DNA of 64,000 bases, taken from contig NZ_CP042596.1 of NCBI RefSeq assembly GCF_009914315.1, positions 2,108,001-2,172,000 of the forward strand. The letters run 5' to 3'. Made by a program: the position numbers and the translations under genes. Below, one piece after another: positions 15,285 to 25,693 of the stretch. This DNA comes from Granulicella sp. WH15 (GTDB lineage: Bacteria; Acidobacteriota; Terriglobia; Terriglobales; Acidobacteriaceae). The notes beneath the pieces are model-generated. The model was not told the DNA's origin and did no database searches. It was given only the letters and a program-made list of their open reading frames with translations. How positions within the stretch are numbered: the stretch's first letter is position 1; the number at the start of each line of letters is the position of its first letter.

Positions 15285-17376
15285 GGTGCACCTCGGCGAC
15301 CAGCTCTGTGACCGGGGCAGCGGCCTCGCGTTTGCGGGCCACCGCGCTGGGCACGAGGGCGTAGAGCGTGCCCGCGACGACGATCAGGACGCCGATCCAG
15401 ATCCACGCGATCAGCGGGTTGAGGAAGACCTTGATGATGGGCTTGTTGGTGTCAGGGTCGCGGCCCTCGAAGACGACGTAGAGGTCGGCCTGTGCGGTGG
15501 AGTGCAGGGCAACCATCGTCGAGGTCTGCTGGCTGGCCTGGTAGAAGCGCTTTTCTGGCGCGAGCTGCGTGATCTTTTTGCCACCCTTGTAGACATCGAG
15601 CAGGGCGAAGTCGGTGTCGTAGTTGGGGGTCGAGTCCTGCGTGTAGCTTAGGCAGACGAGTTTATACGGCCCCATCTGCATGGAGTCGCCGAAGCCCATC
15701 TCCTGCTCGTGCGACTGGTTGAATGCGCCGCCCGCGATGCCGATGAACATGACCACGATGCCGAAGTGGACGAGATATCCGCCGTAGCGGCGGGTGTTGC
15801 GCTGCATCAGCGTGCCCATCGAGGCAACGATGTTGCGGCCCGTCTGGGTGCGGACGACGGCGGCTCCGCGCAGGAACTCGGCCGAGATGGCGGTGATGAC
15901 GGCGGCTCCCATGGAGAAGGCCAGCAGGGAGAAGAAGACCGACTGCCAATCGTCGCCGGAAGCCCAGGGACGAATGCCGCCGATCATCAGGCCGATGGCC
16001 GAAACCGCGAAGGCGATGCCGGGAAGAACGAAATTCCGGCGGATGGAGCGCAGCGAGGTGGAGCGCCACGCCAGCAGCGGGCCAACGCCGGTGAGCAGCA
16101 GCAGGAAGAGGCCGATGGGGATGTTGACGCGGTTGTAGAAGGGCGCGCCCATCGTGACCTTGGTGCCCTGCACGTACTCGCTGAGGACGGGGAAGAGCGT
16201 GCCCCAGAGGACGGTGAAGCAAGCGGCCAGCAGCACCATGTTGTTGAACAGGAAGCTGGACTCGCGGCTGACGATGGACTCCAGCTTGTTCTCGCTCTTC
16301 AAGTGGTCCTTCTGCTTGAAGAAGGTGAAGAGGCAGACCGCCAGCACGATGGCCATGAAGCCGACGAACCAGTTGCCGATGGAGCTTTGCGCGAAGGCGT
16401 GGACCGAACTGACGAGGCCCGCGCGGGTGAGCAGCGTGCCCAGCAGCGTCAGCAGGAAGGTGGAGAAGATGAGCCAGACGTTCCAGCTCTTCATCATGCC
16501 GCGCTTCTCCTGCATCATCACCGAGTGCAGGAAGGCGGTGCCGGTGAGCCACGGCATCAGGCTGGCGTTCTCGACCGGGTCCCAACCCCAGTAGCCGCCC
16601 CAACCGAGGACGCTGTAGGCCCAGTGCGCGCCGAGGAAGATGCCGCAGGTGAGGAACATCCACGTAACCATCGTCCAGCGGCGGGTGATGTGAATCCACT
16701 TCTCGCCGGGGTAGCGCATCATCAGCGCGCCGAGGGCGAAGGCGAAGGGCACCGAAAAGCCGACATAGCCGAGGTAGAGCATCGGCGGGTGGACGACCAT
16801 CTCGGGGTACTGGAGCAGGGGATTGAGGCCGAACCCATTGAGTGCGACCGGGCCGGGCTGGATGGCGAAGGGCGGCGCGGCGAAGTTGAGCAGGACGAGG
16901 AAGAAGACCTGGATTGCGGCCAGGATGGTGGAGGCGAAGGCCGAGAGGCGGACGTCCACCTTGTGGCGGATGCGGAGGACGAAACCGTAGGTGGCCAGCA
17001 GCCACGACCAGAGCAGCAGCGAGCCTTCCTGGCCGCTCCAGAGTGCGGAGAACTTGTAGGCCGCGTTCAGCTCGCGGTTGGTGTGGTGCAGGATGTAGGA
17101 GACCGAGTAGTCGTCGGTGAAGGCTGCCCAGACGAGCGCGAAGGCGGCGCAGCTGACGGCGATGAAGCTGGCGATTCCAGCGCGCCTCGCGGTCTCCTGC
17201 AGGCGGCTGCTGACGGCCTGTTCGGCGCTGCGCAGAACTCCAGGGAGCCCGGCGGCGAGGGCCTCACGATGCGAGCGCCAGAGAGCTGCTCCTCCGGCCA
17301 GCAGCGTGTAGACGGCCAGCATGAGCGCGATGACCAGCGAAAAGCTGCCGAACTCAGGCATGGGGTGTAGATTCAT
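15277..17376 (-). CDS. ccmF: Haem lyase CcmF (CcsA/CcmF superfamily)
   Basis: 699 residues with about 14-15 hydrophobic segments. CcmF ligates haem to CxxCH motifs of apocytochromes in the periplasm. The haem-handling WWD domain is evident: GWGGYWGWDPVENASLMPW (about residues 258-276). Conserved histidines stand in VVHPPMLYLGYVG, VHFGIVVMFIG and FLHSVMMQEKRGMMKSWN. It is the first gene of the minus-strand ccm operon ending at 12591. ccmE and the CcmABC exporter are not in the window. A type B repeat lies upstream near 17.46-17.5 kb. Confidence 0.93.
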   Translation of the reverse strand: MNLHPMPEFGSFSLVIALMLAVYTLLAGGAALWRSHREALAAGLPGVLRSAEQAVSSRLQETARRAGIASFIAVSCAAFALVWAAFTDDYSVSYILHHTNRELNAAYKFSALWSGQEGSLLLWSWLLATYGFVLRIRHKVDVRLSAFASTILAAIQVFFLVLLNFAAPPFAIQPGPVALNGFGLNPLLQYPEMVVHPPMLYLGYVGFSVPFAFALGALMMRYPGEKWIHITRRWTMVTWMFLTCGIFLGAHWAYSVLGWGGYWGWDPVENASLMPWLTGTAFLHSVMMQEKRGMMKSWNVWLIFSTFLLTLLGTLLTRAGLVSSVHAFAQSSIGNWFVGFMAIVLAVCLFTFFKQKDHLKSENKLESIVSRESSFLFNNMVLLAACFTVLWGTLFPVLSEYVQGTKVTMGAPFYNRVNIPIGLFLLLLTGVGPLLAWRSTSLRSIRRNFVLPGIAFAVSAIGLMIGGIRPWASGDDWQSVFFSLLAFSMGAAVITAISAEFLRGAAVVRTQTGRNIVASMGTLMQRNTRRYGGYLVHFGIVVMFIGIAGGAFNQSHEQEMGFGDSMQMGPYKLVCLSYTQDSTPNYDTDFALLDVYKGGKKITQLAPEKRFYQASQQTSTMVALHSTAQADLYVVFEGRDPDTNKPIIKVFLNPLIAWIWIGVLIVVAGTLYALVPSAVARKREAAAPVTELVAEVHHA

Positions 17377-17454
17377 GGGCAGGTCAGATCCTCACCCATC
17401 ATTCTCTCAAGTTCCTGTCAACCGCGCCAACTGGAGTCGCTAACCGCACGAGGG

Positions 17455-17520
17455 GCGGAGAAAACACGCGCAGCGTCGAGTACCGCACGAAGTGTCCCGG
17501 CATGAGAGCATTTTTGCTGC
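17455..17520 (-). repeat. Dispersed repeat, type B, degenerate inverted copy
   Basis: AAAACACGCGCAGCGTCGAG then CCGCACGAAGTGTCCCGG and GAGAGCATTTTTGCTGCTG. This is the reverse-strand order of the type B words seen at 25.6 kb. Confidence 0.55.
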
Positions 17521-17547
17521 TGTCTCTAAAGCTTGTCGGAGGGGGAA

Positions 17548-17973
17548 TTAGTGCTCGATCAGATGCTGAACCGTGGCCAGAAGATGATCGGGCATCAGGG
17601 GCTTGACCCGGAAGGTGACGCCCATTCCCGTGTACTGACTCTCGGCCTCTTCCAGACCGCTGATGACCAGCACCGGCATCTCCGGACGAAACTTCCGCAG
17701 CTCCGTCACAAAGGTTGCGCCGGACATATCCGGCATCAGGTGGTCGGTGATAACCAACTGGATGGCGATAGGGAACTCGTCCTGGCGGAACTGCTCGAGC
17801 GCGCGGCACGGATTCAGAGCTGCGATGACGTAGTATCCGGCGCGCCGGAGGATGGTCTGCCGCGTCGCCGCCTGGATGGCGTTGTCGTCGATCAGCAGAA
17901 TGGCGGGTGTTTTCGCCGCAGCGTCCGCATCCCCCGATCCTGCAATCCCAGTCTCCATTGAATCGGTCTGCAT
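17548..17973 (-). CDS. Single-domain response regulator (receiver)
   Basis: 141 residues. The receiver fold is complete: acidic pair D29-D30 in LLIDDN, phospho-acceptor D77 in ITDHLMPDMSG, the Ser switch in VLVISG and Lys124 in FRVKP. There is no output domain. No histidine kinase gene is adjacent, so it is an orphan regulator, possibly acting by protein contact. The first 20 residues are Ala/Gly/Asp-rich and poorly defined. A second in-frame ATG lies five residues in. Confidence 0.88.
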   Translation of the reverse strand: MQTDSMETGIAGSGDADAAAKTPAILLIDDNAIQAATRQTILRRAGYYVIAALNPCRALEQFRQDEFPIAIQLVITDHLMPDMSGATFVTELRKFRPEMPVLVISGLEEAESQYTGMGVTFRVKPLMPDHLLATVQHLIEH

Positions 17974-18192
17974 CGTTGCAGTGCCTTTGCGGGGCTCTTA
18001 AAAGCGCGCCCGAATCTCTCGTACTTCGAGCCTGAGATGCTCAATCGTTCTGTTTCGTTATCTGGATTTAGATTTAATGTATGACGTTGGGTCGCCTGCG
18101 CACCTTTACGATAGATCAGTAAACCAAGTACAGTTGGCCCCAGCAGGATACGCAAACCGTTTCGGAAAAGACGCAACAGACAGGAAGCTCAA

Positions 18193-19989
18193 GTGAACCT
18201 CACCTATCTCGACTGGCTTATCATGCTGGTCTACTTCGCCTTCGTCCTCGGCATCGGCTTTGCGCTCAAGCGCTACATGCGCACCTCGAACGACTTTTTC
18301 CTGGCGGGGCGCTCGATTCCCGCCTGGGTCTGCGGCCTTGCCTTCATCTCGGCAAACCTGGGCGCGCAGGAGGTCATCGGCATGGCCGCCTCGGGGGCCA
18401 AGTACGGTATTGTCACCAGTCACTTCTACTGGATCGGTGCTATCCCCGCGATGGTCTTCGTGGGTATCTTCATGATGCCGTTCTACTACGGGTCCAAGGC
18501 GCGGTCGGTGCCGGAGTACCTCAGGATGCGCTTCGATGAGAAGACCCGTGCGGTGAACGCGATCTCCTTCGCCTTCATGACGGTCTTCAGTTCGGGCATC
18601 AGCATGTACGCCATGGCGCTGCTCATCCAGACGCTCGGCCTCTTCCACGGCATTATTCCCGATCCGTACATCTTCCACGTCTCGGTGATTCTCTCGGCGC
18701 TGATCGTGCTGGGGTACATCTTCCTCGGTGGCCTCACCAGCGCCATCTACAACGAGGTGCTGCAGTTCTTCCTGATCGTCGCGGGCTTCCTGCCGCTGGT
18801 ATGGATCGGGCTGAAGAACGTCGGCGGATGGCACGGAATCCAGCAGCGCCTTCCCGCCACCATGACCCACTCGTGGCGCGGCATGACCCACGCCTCCACC
18901 AACTCGCTGGGCGTGGAGAGCTTCGGGCTGGTCGCCGGGCTGGGCTTCGTAGTGAGCTTCGGCTACTGGTGCACGGACTTCCTCGTGATCCAGCGCGCGA
19001 TGGCTGCTGACTCGGAAGCCTCGGCGCGGCGGGTGCCGCTGATCGCCGCGATCCCGAAGATGTTCTTTCCGCTGCTGGTGATCTTGCCCGGTCTGCTGGC
19101 CGTTTCGATCTCCTCGAAGGTGATGACCCCGGGTCCAGCGGCGCTTACGCAGTCGGCTGCGGCGAACCCCGCTGACGACGCGTTGCATCCGCATGGGCTC
19201 ATCCCCATCAAGACCGACGCCCTGACCGGCCAGCCTGTTTACGACAGCCAGGGGCAGCCGGTGTACAACTACGACCTTGCGATCCCGATCATGCTGTTGC
19301 GTTTCTTCCCCACGGGCGTTCTGGGTCTGGGGCTCACGGCGCTGCTGGCCAGCTTCATGTCGGGCATGGCGGGTAATGTCACCGCGTTCAATACGGTCTG
19401 GACCTACGATATCTATCAGGCCTACATCAACAAACGCGGCACCGACCAGCACTACCTGTGGATGGGCCGAATGGCCACGGTGGGGGGCGTCTTACTCTCG
19501 ATCGGCGCGGCCTACGCGGTCACCAGCTTCAACAACATCATGGACGCGCTGCAACTGGTCTTCTCGCTGGTCAACGCGCCGCTGCTGGCGACCTTCCTGC
19601 TGGGCATGTTCTGGAAGCGGACGACCAGCAACGGAGCCTTCGCCGGGCTGGTGAGCGGCACGCTGGCGGCACTGGTTCACCACGGCCTCACCATTCCGGC
19701 GGGGACTGCGCCGGGCATCCACGGCGCGTGGATCGCGCACCTGCACACTTACCCCAGCGATATGGCCCAAAACTTCTGGACCTCCATCTTCGCCTTCTCG
19801 GTCAACCTCATCGTCACGGTCGGCGTGAGCCTGGTTACGACGCCGCGACCCGAGGCGGAGCTGGTCGGACTGGTTTATTCGCTCACCCCGAAGCCCATCG
19901 AGTCGCACCTGAGCTGGTATCAGAAGCCCGCGGCGCTGGCGATTGCGGTGCTCGTGATGCTGGTCATCCTCAACTTGGTATTTGCGTAA
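18193..19989 (+). CDS. Sodium:solute symporter (SSS/SLC5 family)
   Basis: 598 residues, about 13-14 membrane helices. It begins at GTG 18193 with AGGAAG seven bases before. Family marks are NDFFLAGRSIPAW (about 36-48), the Na+ site helix FISANLGAQEVIGMAASGAKYG, the long RSVPEYLRMRFDEKTR segment, and LGLTALLASFMSGMAGNVTAFNTVW late in the protein, matching the SSS signature. This predicts Na+-driven uptake of a sugar or similar small solute. The substrate is not readable. A small membrane protein gene follows after 11 bp and is probably co-expressed. Confidence 0.9.
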   Translation: MNLTYLDWLIMLVYFAFVLGIGFALKRYMRTSNDFFLAGRSIPAWVCGLAFISANLGAQEVIGMAASGAKYGIVTSHFYWIGAIPAMVFVGIFMMPFYYGSKARSVPEYLRMRFDEKTRAVNAISFAFMTVFSSGISMYAMALLIQTLGLFHGIIPDPYIFHVSVILSALIVLGYIFLGGLTSAIYNEVLQFFLIVAGFLPLVWIGLKNVGGWHGIQQRLPATMTHSWRGMTHASTNSLGVESFGLVAGLGFVVSFGYWCTDFLVIQRAMAADSEASARRVPLIAAIPKMFFPLLVILPGLLAVSISSKVMTPGPAALTQSAAANPADDALHPHGLIPIKTDALTGQPVYDSQGQPVYNYDLAIPIMLLRFFPTGVLGLGLTALLASFMSGMAGNVTAFNTVWTYDIYQAYINKRGTDQHYLWMGRMATVGGVLLSIGAAYAVTSFNNIMDALQLVFSLVNAPLLATFLLGMFWKRTTSNGAFAGLVSGTLAALVHHGLTIPAGTAPGIHGAWIAHLHTYPSDMAQNFWTSIFAFSVNLIVTVGVSLVTTPRPEAELVGLVYSLTPKPIESHLSWYQKPAALAIAVLVMLVILNLVFA

Positions 19990-20000
19990 GGAGTACTTGT

Positions 20001-20255
20001 ATGGGACTCGATATTCGTATTCCGCTTGGACTGATCTTCCTCATCATCGGCGGCATCATGGCGGTCTTCGGGGTGGTCACGCACTCGGACACGGCGCTGT
20101 ATGAGCGGTCGATGGGGGTCAACCTCAACCTGACCTGGGGCACGATCATGTTCTTCTTCGGGCTGGTAATGTTCCTCGTGGGCCGTCGGCAGCGGTGGCA
20201 GGACGATCCGGTGACGCCGCGTCCGTGGGAGCGAGGCGGGCCACCCAGGCACTAA
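20001..20255 (+). CDS. Small two-helix membrane protein, symporter partner
   Basis: 84 residues from the ATG at 20001, with AAGGAG ten bases before it. Two hydrophobic segments are visible (IPLGLIFLIIGGIMAVFGVV and LTWGTIMFFFGLVMFLVG), followed by a basic and proline-rich tail (GRRQRWQDDPVTPRPWERGG). It follows the symporter stop by 11 bp on the same strand. I recognise no named family. Context suggests an accessory protein of the symporter. Confidence 0.75.
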   Translation: MGLDIRIPLGLIFLIIGGIMAVFGVVTHSDTALYERSMGVNLNLTWGTIMFFFGLVMFLVGRRQRWQDDPVTPRPWERGGPPRH

Positions 20256-20379
20256 AGCCGAGGGGAATGGTTCCACTTCGGGATTGCGGCGGCCGAGTGT
20301 TCCCAGATAGCTATCATCTCGACACGTCAAATAGCTTCCTCTTCAATATCCACACATCGCCACAGGCGATAATGGACGC

Positions 20380-22911
20380 ATGAAGCGCCGCGTTATCAAG
20401 CATTATGAGTTCATCCGCCGCATCGGAGCTGGCGGATCGGGTGTCGTGTACCTTGCCAACGACACCCTGCTGCAACGTCCTGTCGTCCTCAAGCTCCTCA
20501 AGCGCGGCGCGCTCACCATGGACCAGGTGCGCACCACCCAGCTCCGCGAGGCGCGGCTGGCCTCGGCAATCGACCACCCCAACGTCTGCGCCATCTACGA
20601 TGTCGGCGAGGCGGCGGCTGAGGCGGGCGAGCCCGATGAAGCTTACATTGTGATGCAGTACATCCCCGGCCAGGCGCTCGATAAGCTGATTGCTGCCGGG
20701 CCTGCCAACCTGCAACTGGTCCTCTCGGCCGGAATGCAGATCGCCGACGGACTCTCCGCCGCGCATAACCTGGGCATCTTCCACCGCGACCTGAAGCCGG
20801 CCAACGTCATGCTGACCGAGGGCGGCCTTATCAAGATCCTCGACTTCGGTCTGGCTCGCCGCCTCAACCTTGGCGATGGCTCGAACGATCAGGCTGAGTT
20901 CGATCCATCTGCACCTTCGGCTCCGCGCATCGTGCCTCCGGGGGCAACGTACACGGCGCGCGGCGGCACCATCGCCTACATGGCTCCCGAGCAGTTCGTC
21001 ACCGGGCAGTCCTCGGTCCAGTCCGACATCTTCGCGCTTGGTCTCATCCTCTACGAGCTGGCTACGGGCCGCCATCCCTTCCACCGGCCCGACGCGCAGG
21101 AGTTCCAGTCCATCCGCGCCATCCAGTACGCCGAGCCAACGCGACTGCGCGATATCGTTCCCAACCTGCCCATCGAGCTGGAGTCTGTCATCTTCCGCTG
21201 CCTAGAGAAGCAGCCGTCGGCGCGGTTTGCCTCGGCTGCGGAGGTGCGTGAGGCGCTGAAGACGATCATGATGACCATGCACATGGACTCGGTCGGAATG
21301 CCCGGTGAGGCCATCGCCCTGCTGCCCTCGCAGGGCCGCCTGCCCGTGGATACGCCTGAAGAGGAGAAGCGCACTACGGGCATCCTCTCCATGCTGGCCG
21401 AACGGTTTCGCGAGTCCGGCTCCTCCGCGCAGGCCAAGCAGAACACGATCGTGGTGCTGCCCTTCATCAACTTCGGCAGCTTCGGCGCGGCTCGCGCGCC
21501 TGAGTCTTCGGACCCGTCGCCGCTCTACGGTTACGCCCTGGCCGATGCCATCGCCGCGCGTCTGGCGCGTATGCCGTCGCTGGTCGTGCGGCCTTCCAGC
21601 TCACTGGCGCTGGTGCCCACGCAGCAGCTCGATCCGCTCTCGGTCGGTCGCAAGCTCATGGTTCACTTCGTGCTGGCGGGCAACTTCCTGCGCTCGGACA
21701 AGGGCTTCGACCTGAACTGGCAGTTGCTGGATGTGACCGGACAGAGCGTGCGCGCCGGAGGCTCCATCAACGTGGCCAGCTTCGACCTGGTCGCTGTTCA
21801 GTCCGAGATCTGCAATGAGGTCTTCTCCACGCTGCAAGGGCTGGGCGGGTTGCCCGGCATCTCCACGGACGCCTCGCGCTCGGCCTCGCTGACCGAGGAC
21901 AACTCGGAGGACTATCTACAAGCCCGCGCTGTGCTCAGCTCGTTCATGTCGCGCACCGGCAGCAGGGAAGACCTCGACCGCGCGCGTGAGCTGTTCGAGT
22001 CCGTGACCCGGCAGCATGTGGACTACGCTCCCGGCTGGTCTGGTCTCGGCATCACGCATCTGCAATATGCGCGGCACGGGCTGGGTGGACAGATGCACCT
22101 GCTCGAGGCTCGCCGCGCCTTCGACAAGGCGCTCGCGCTCGATCCGGGGTCGGTCGAATCGAACCTCTACCGCGTGTACATGCTGCTCTCGCGTGGAGAA
22201 AAAGAGTCTGCGCGCCACGGCATCGAGAGCCTGCTCCAGACCGCAGCCAATGACTGGAACGTCCACCTCGTCGCCGGGCAGACGCTGCGCATCGACGGCA
22301 TGTACGAGGAGGCGCTGGAGCAGTTCAACATCTCGCTGCGGCTGAACCCCGCGAACGCCGCGCTGATCTATAACAACCGTGCCCGCGTCTACCAGTATCA
22401 GAATCAACTGGAACTGGCTGCCGAAGAGCTGGAGAAGGGGCTGACGCTCGAGCCGAAGCAGCCGCTGCTGCGCATCTCGCTCGGATACCAGCAGATGCGC
22501 TCGGGCGACCTGACCAAGGCGATCGAGACGCTCGAATCCGTGACCCGCGAGGAGCGCAGTCTGCGTATTGTCTACCCGACGATCGCGCTCTGTTATGTGC
22601 AGCTCGGCGACCGCGAGAAGGCCGCGAGCTTCATCGTCGATGAGACGCTCTCCGCCGCCGAGGCCGACTCCGAGATGGCCTATCGGTTGGCTACCTACTT
22701 CGCGCTCGAAGGCGATGAGTCCGAGGCGCTGCACTGGCTGCGGCGCGCCATCTACCTGGGCAACGAGAACTATCCGTGGTTCTCGATCAATCCCGCATGG
22801 CGCAAGCTGGGCGGCCACTCGGACTTCGAGCGGATTCTCGAAGACCTGAAAAAGTCCTTCAAGCGCAACCAGAAGAACTGGCGGCGGTTGCTGGCGCAGG
22901 TGCGGGACTAG
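20380..22911 (+). CDS. Ser/Thr protein kinase with C-terminal TPR repeats
   Basis: 843 residues. The N-terminal Hanks-type kinase domain (about 8-290) has the G-loop IGAGGSGVVYLA (15-26), Lys38, the catalytic loop HRDLKPANVM (about 135-144), DFG at 155-157 and the APE-like MAPEQF. All catalytic residues are present, so it should be active. A middle region (about 340-480) has NTIVVLPFINFGS and a 'YALADAIAARL' segment, as in CadC/adenylate-cyclase-like TolB-type regulators. The C-terminus (about 510-830) is a row of TPR units (YAPGWSGLGITHLQYA, ALIYNNRARVYQYQNQ). No transmembrane helix is seen. This fusion is frequent in Acidobacteriota. Substrates unknown. Confidence 0.92.
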   Translation: MKRRVIKHYEFIRRIGAGGSGVVYLANDTLLQRPVVLKLLKRGALTMDQVRTTQLREARLASAIDHPNVCAIYDVGEAAAEAGEPDEAYIVMQYIPGQALDKLIAAGPANLQLVLSAGMQIADGLSAAHNLGIFHRDLKPANVMLTEGGLIKILDFGLARRLNLGDGSNDQAEFDPSAPSAPRIVPPGATYTARGGTIAYMAPEQFVTGQSSVQSDIFALGLILYELATGRHPFHRPDAQEFQSIRAIQYAEPTRLRDIVPNLPIELESVIFRCLEKQPSARFASAAEVREALKTIMMTMHMDSVGMPGEAIALLPSQGRLPVDTPEEEKRTTGILSMLAERFRESGSSAQAKQNTIVVLPFINFGSFGAARAPESSDPSPLYGYALADAIAARLARMPSLVVRPSSSLALVPTQQLDPLSVGRKLMVHFVLAGNFLRSDKGFDLNWQLLDVTGQSVRAGGSINVASFDLVAVQSEICNEVFSTLQGLGGLPGISTDASRSASLTEDNSEDYLQARAVLSSFMSRTGSREDLDRARELFESVTRQHVDYAPGWSGLGITHLQYARHGLGGQMHLLEARRAFDKALALDPGSVESNLYRVYMLLSRGEKESARHGIESLLQTAANDWNVHLVAGQTLRIDGMYEEALEQFNISLRLNPANAALIYNNRARVYQYQNQLELAAEELEKGLTLEPKQPLLRISLGYQQMRSGDLTKAIETLESVTREERSLRIVYPTIALCYVQLGDREKAASFIVDETLSAAEADSEMAYRLATYFALEGDESEALHWLRRAIYLGNENYPWFSINPAWRKLGGHSDFERILEDLKKSFKRNQKNWRRLLAQVRD

Positions 22912-22937
22912 GTCAGTCTCCAGACAAATATGTACCC

Positions 22938-22981
22938 ATAAAAAACGTCCTCTGCCCGCTATGGGCAGAGGGCGTTTTTCA
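22938..22981. terminator. Bidirectional terminator between kinase and glycine-zipper genes
   Basis: A-rich AAAAAACG, a stem with CCTCTGCCC / GGGCAGAGG and loop GCTAT, then CGTTTTT. The symmetric A and T tracts let it serve the plus-strand kinase gene and the convergent minus-strand gene ending at 22987. Confidence 0.85.
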
Positions 22982-22986
22982 GCGAT

Positions 22987-23877
22987 CTACTCAGCCCCAA
23001 CCATCAGCGCGCTGGTCAGCGAGAAGATGATCTTCGTGTCGGCGGGCAGGGCGGTCTGGCGATCCTGCTTCAGCCACCATGCGGTGCTCACGCCCGCGCC
23101 AATGCCTGCCCCGATCAGCGCTCCGGGAGCGCCTCCCAAAACCGCGCCAGCCACTGCGCCGGTACCGGTTACGCCGCCCAGCACGGCCAGCGTCTCCTTG
23201 GGGTGATCGCGCCGCGAGATGGTGCCTTCACGGTCGACCTTCACCAGCTTGTACATGTCCGTGTCGATGACCTGCGCCCGCAGCGCGTAGTGGGTGCCGT
23301 CGGGCAGCGTCAGCGAGATCGGCAGCAGGTGAATCGAGGCCGCGCCGCTGATCCTGTGGCCGCCGCGCACTTCTGTCACCCGTCCCGCGACCAGCGTTCC
23401 GACGGGCAGCAGAACCTTGCCCTGCCACTCCACGGGCTCAAATAGTTCGCCGTCAAAGTTGGTGCCCGGCTTGGTCTCCATCGTGGAGAGAGTCTGGTGC
23501 AACCGCATCTTCAGCAGCGTTCCCTCGGGCAGACGATTGTGCGGCCCACCCTCAACCTCGGTAACCACATTTGCGTCGATGTCCGGCGTATTCACAGCGG
23601 GCCCCATCCCCATCGGATGAGGAGAGACAGGGGCCATCGGCGCGCTCGGAACTGCGGCGTAGGCCACTGGAACAGGAGCCGCGGGGGACTCATAAGCCCG
23701 GACTACCGGAGCCCCGTAGGCCGAAGGCTTGGCCGCTGGGGGAGTTACAACCGGCGGGTCCGGAGCGATCTCGATGACCTCATCCGGATGGCTTACGCCG
23801 CTCATCTGCGCCCGCGCGCCCGTCGCGCCGCACATCGCCAATCCCACAACCGCCGCAACCGCTACCTTTGTCCGCAT
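22987..23877 (-). CDS. Exported glycine-zipper protein, paralogue of the 8.8-kb lipoprotein
   Basis: 296 residues. A cleavable signal peptide ends in GARAQ (about residue 24). A Pro/Ala-rich linker follows (about 40-85), then a beta-rich domain (PEGTLLKMRLHQTLSTME, LPVGTLVAGRVTEVRGGHR, SGAASIHLLPISLTLPDG) and a glycine-zipper segment (VTGTGAVAGAVLGGAPGALIG, about 232-252), ending in PADTKIIFSLTS. The protein at 8806-9633 has the same order and equivalent phrases, but this one lacks a lipobox. The function is unknown; periplasmic or outer-membrane placement is inferred. Confidence 0.75.
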   Translation of the reverse strand: MRTKVAVAAVVGLAMCGATGARAQMSGVSHPDEVIEIAPDPPVVTPPAAKPSAYGAPVVRAYESPAAPVPVAYAAVPSAPMAPVSPHPMGMGPAVNTPDIDANVVTEVEGGPHNRLPEGTLLKMRLHQTLSTMETKPGTNFDGELFEPVEWQGKVLLPVGTLVAGRVTEVRGGHRISGAASIHLLPISLTLPDGTHYALRAQVIDTDMYKLVKVDREGTISRRDHPKETLAVLGGVTGTGAVAGAVLGGAPGALIGAGIGAGVSTAWWLKQDRQTALPADTKIIFSLTSALMVGAE

Positions 23878-25535
<1,658 letters not shown>

Positions 25536-25545
25536 GTGCTTTGGA

Positions 25546-25585
25546 CCTACCCCGGAATTTGTTTCCGGGGTAGGTTTCTTTGTTC
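25546..25585 (+). terminator. Rho-independent terminator after eno
   Basis: Stem CCTACCCCGGAA / TTCCGGGGTAGG, loop TTTGT, then TTTCTTTGTTC. It starts ten bases after the eno stop. Confidence 0.88.
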
Positions 25586-25586
25586 G

Positions 25587-25665
25587 ATAGAAGCAACAAC
25601 AAAAGCGCCCTCACGCCGGGCGGGCGGTACTTCGTACGGTTCTCGACGCTGCGCGTGTTTCTTTG
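25587..25665 (+). repeat. Dispersed repeat, type B, copy 2
   Basis: AGAAGCAACAACAAAAGCG, CCCTCACGCCGGGCGGGCGG, the hairpin GTACTTCGTAC, and CTCGACGCTGCGCGTGTTTC. It separates the eno terminator from gpmI. Confidence 0.75.
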
Positions 25666-25693
25666 CTCAACTACCTTGGTATCCTGAATCTCC

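Noticed and set aside
15709..17370. Long open frame on the plus strand (553 codons) opposite ccmF
   Set aside because: It is the shadow of a G+C-rich gene: Glu/Asp/Gly/Ala-rich without domains, while the minus strand encodes a complete CcmF.
18106..19452. Minus-strand frame opposite the symporter gene
   Set aside because: His/Arg/Asp-rich without motif; the plus strand has a full SSS protein.
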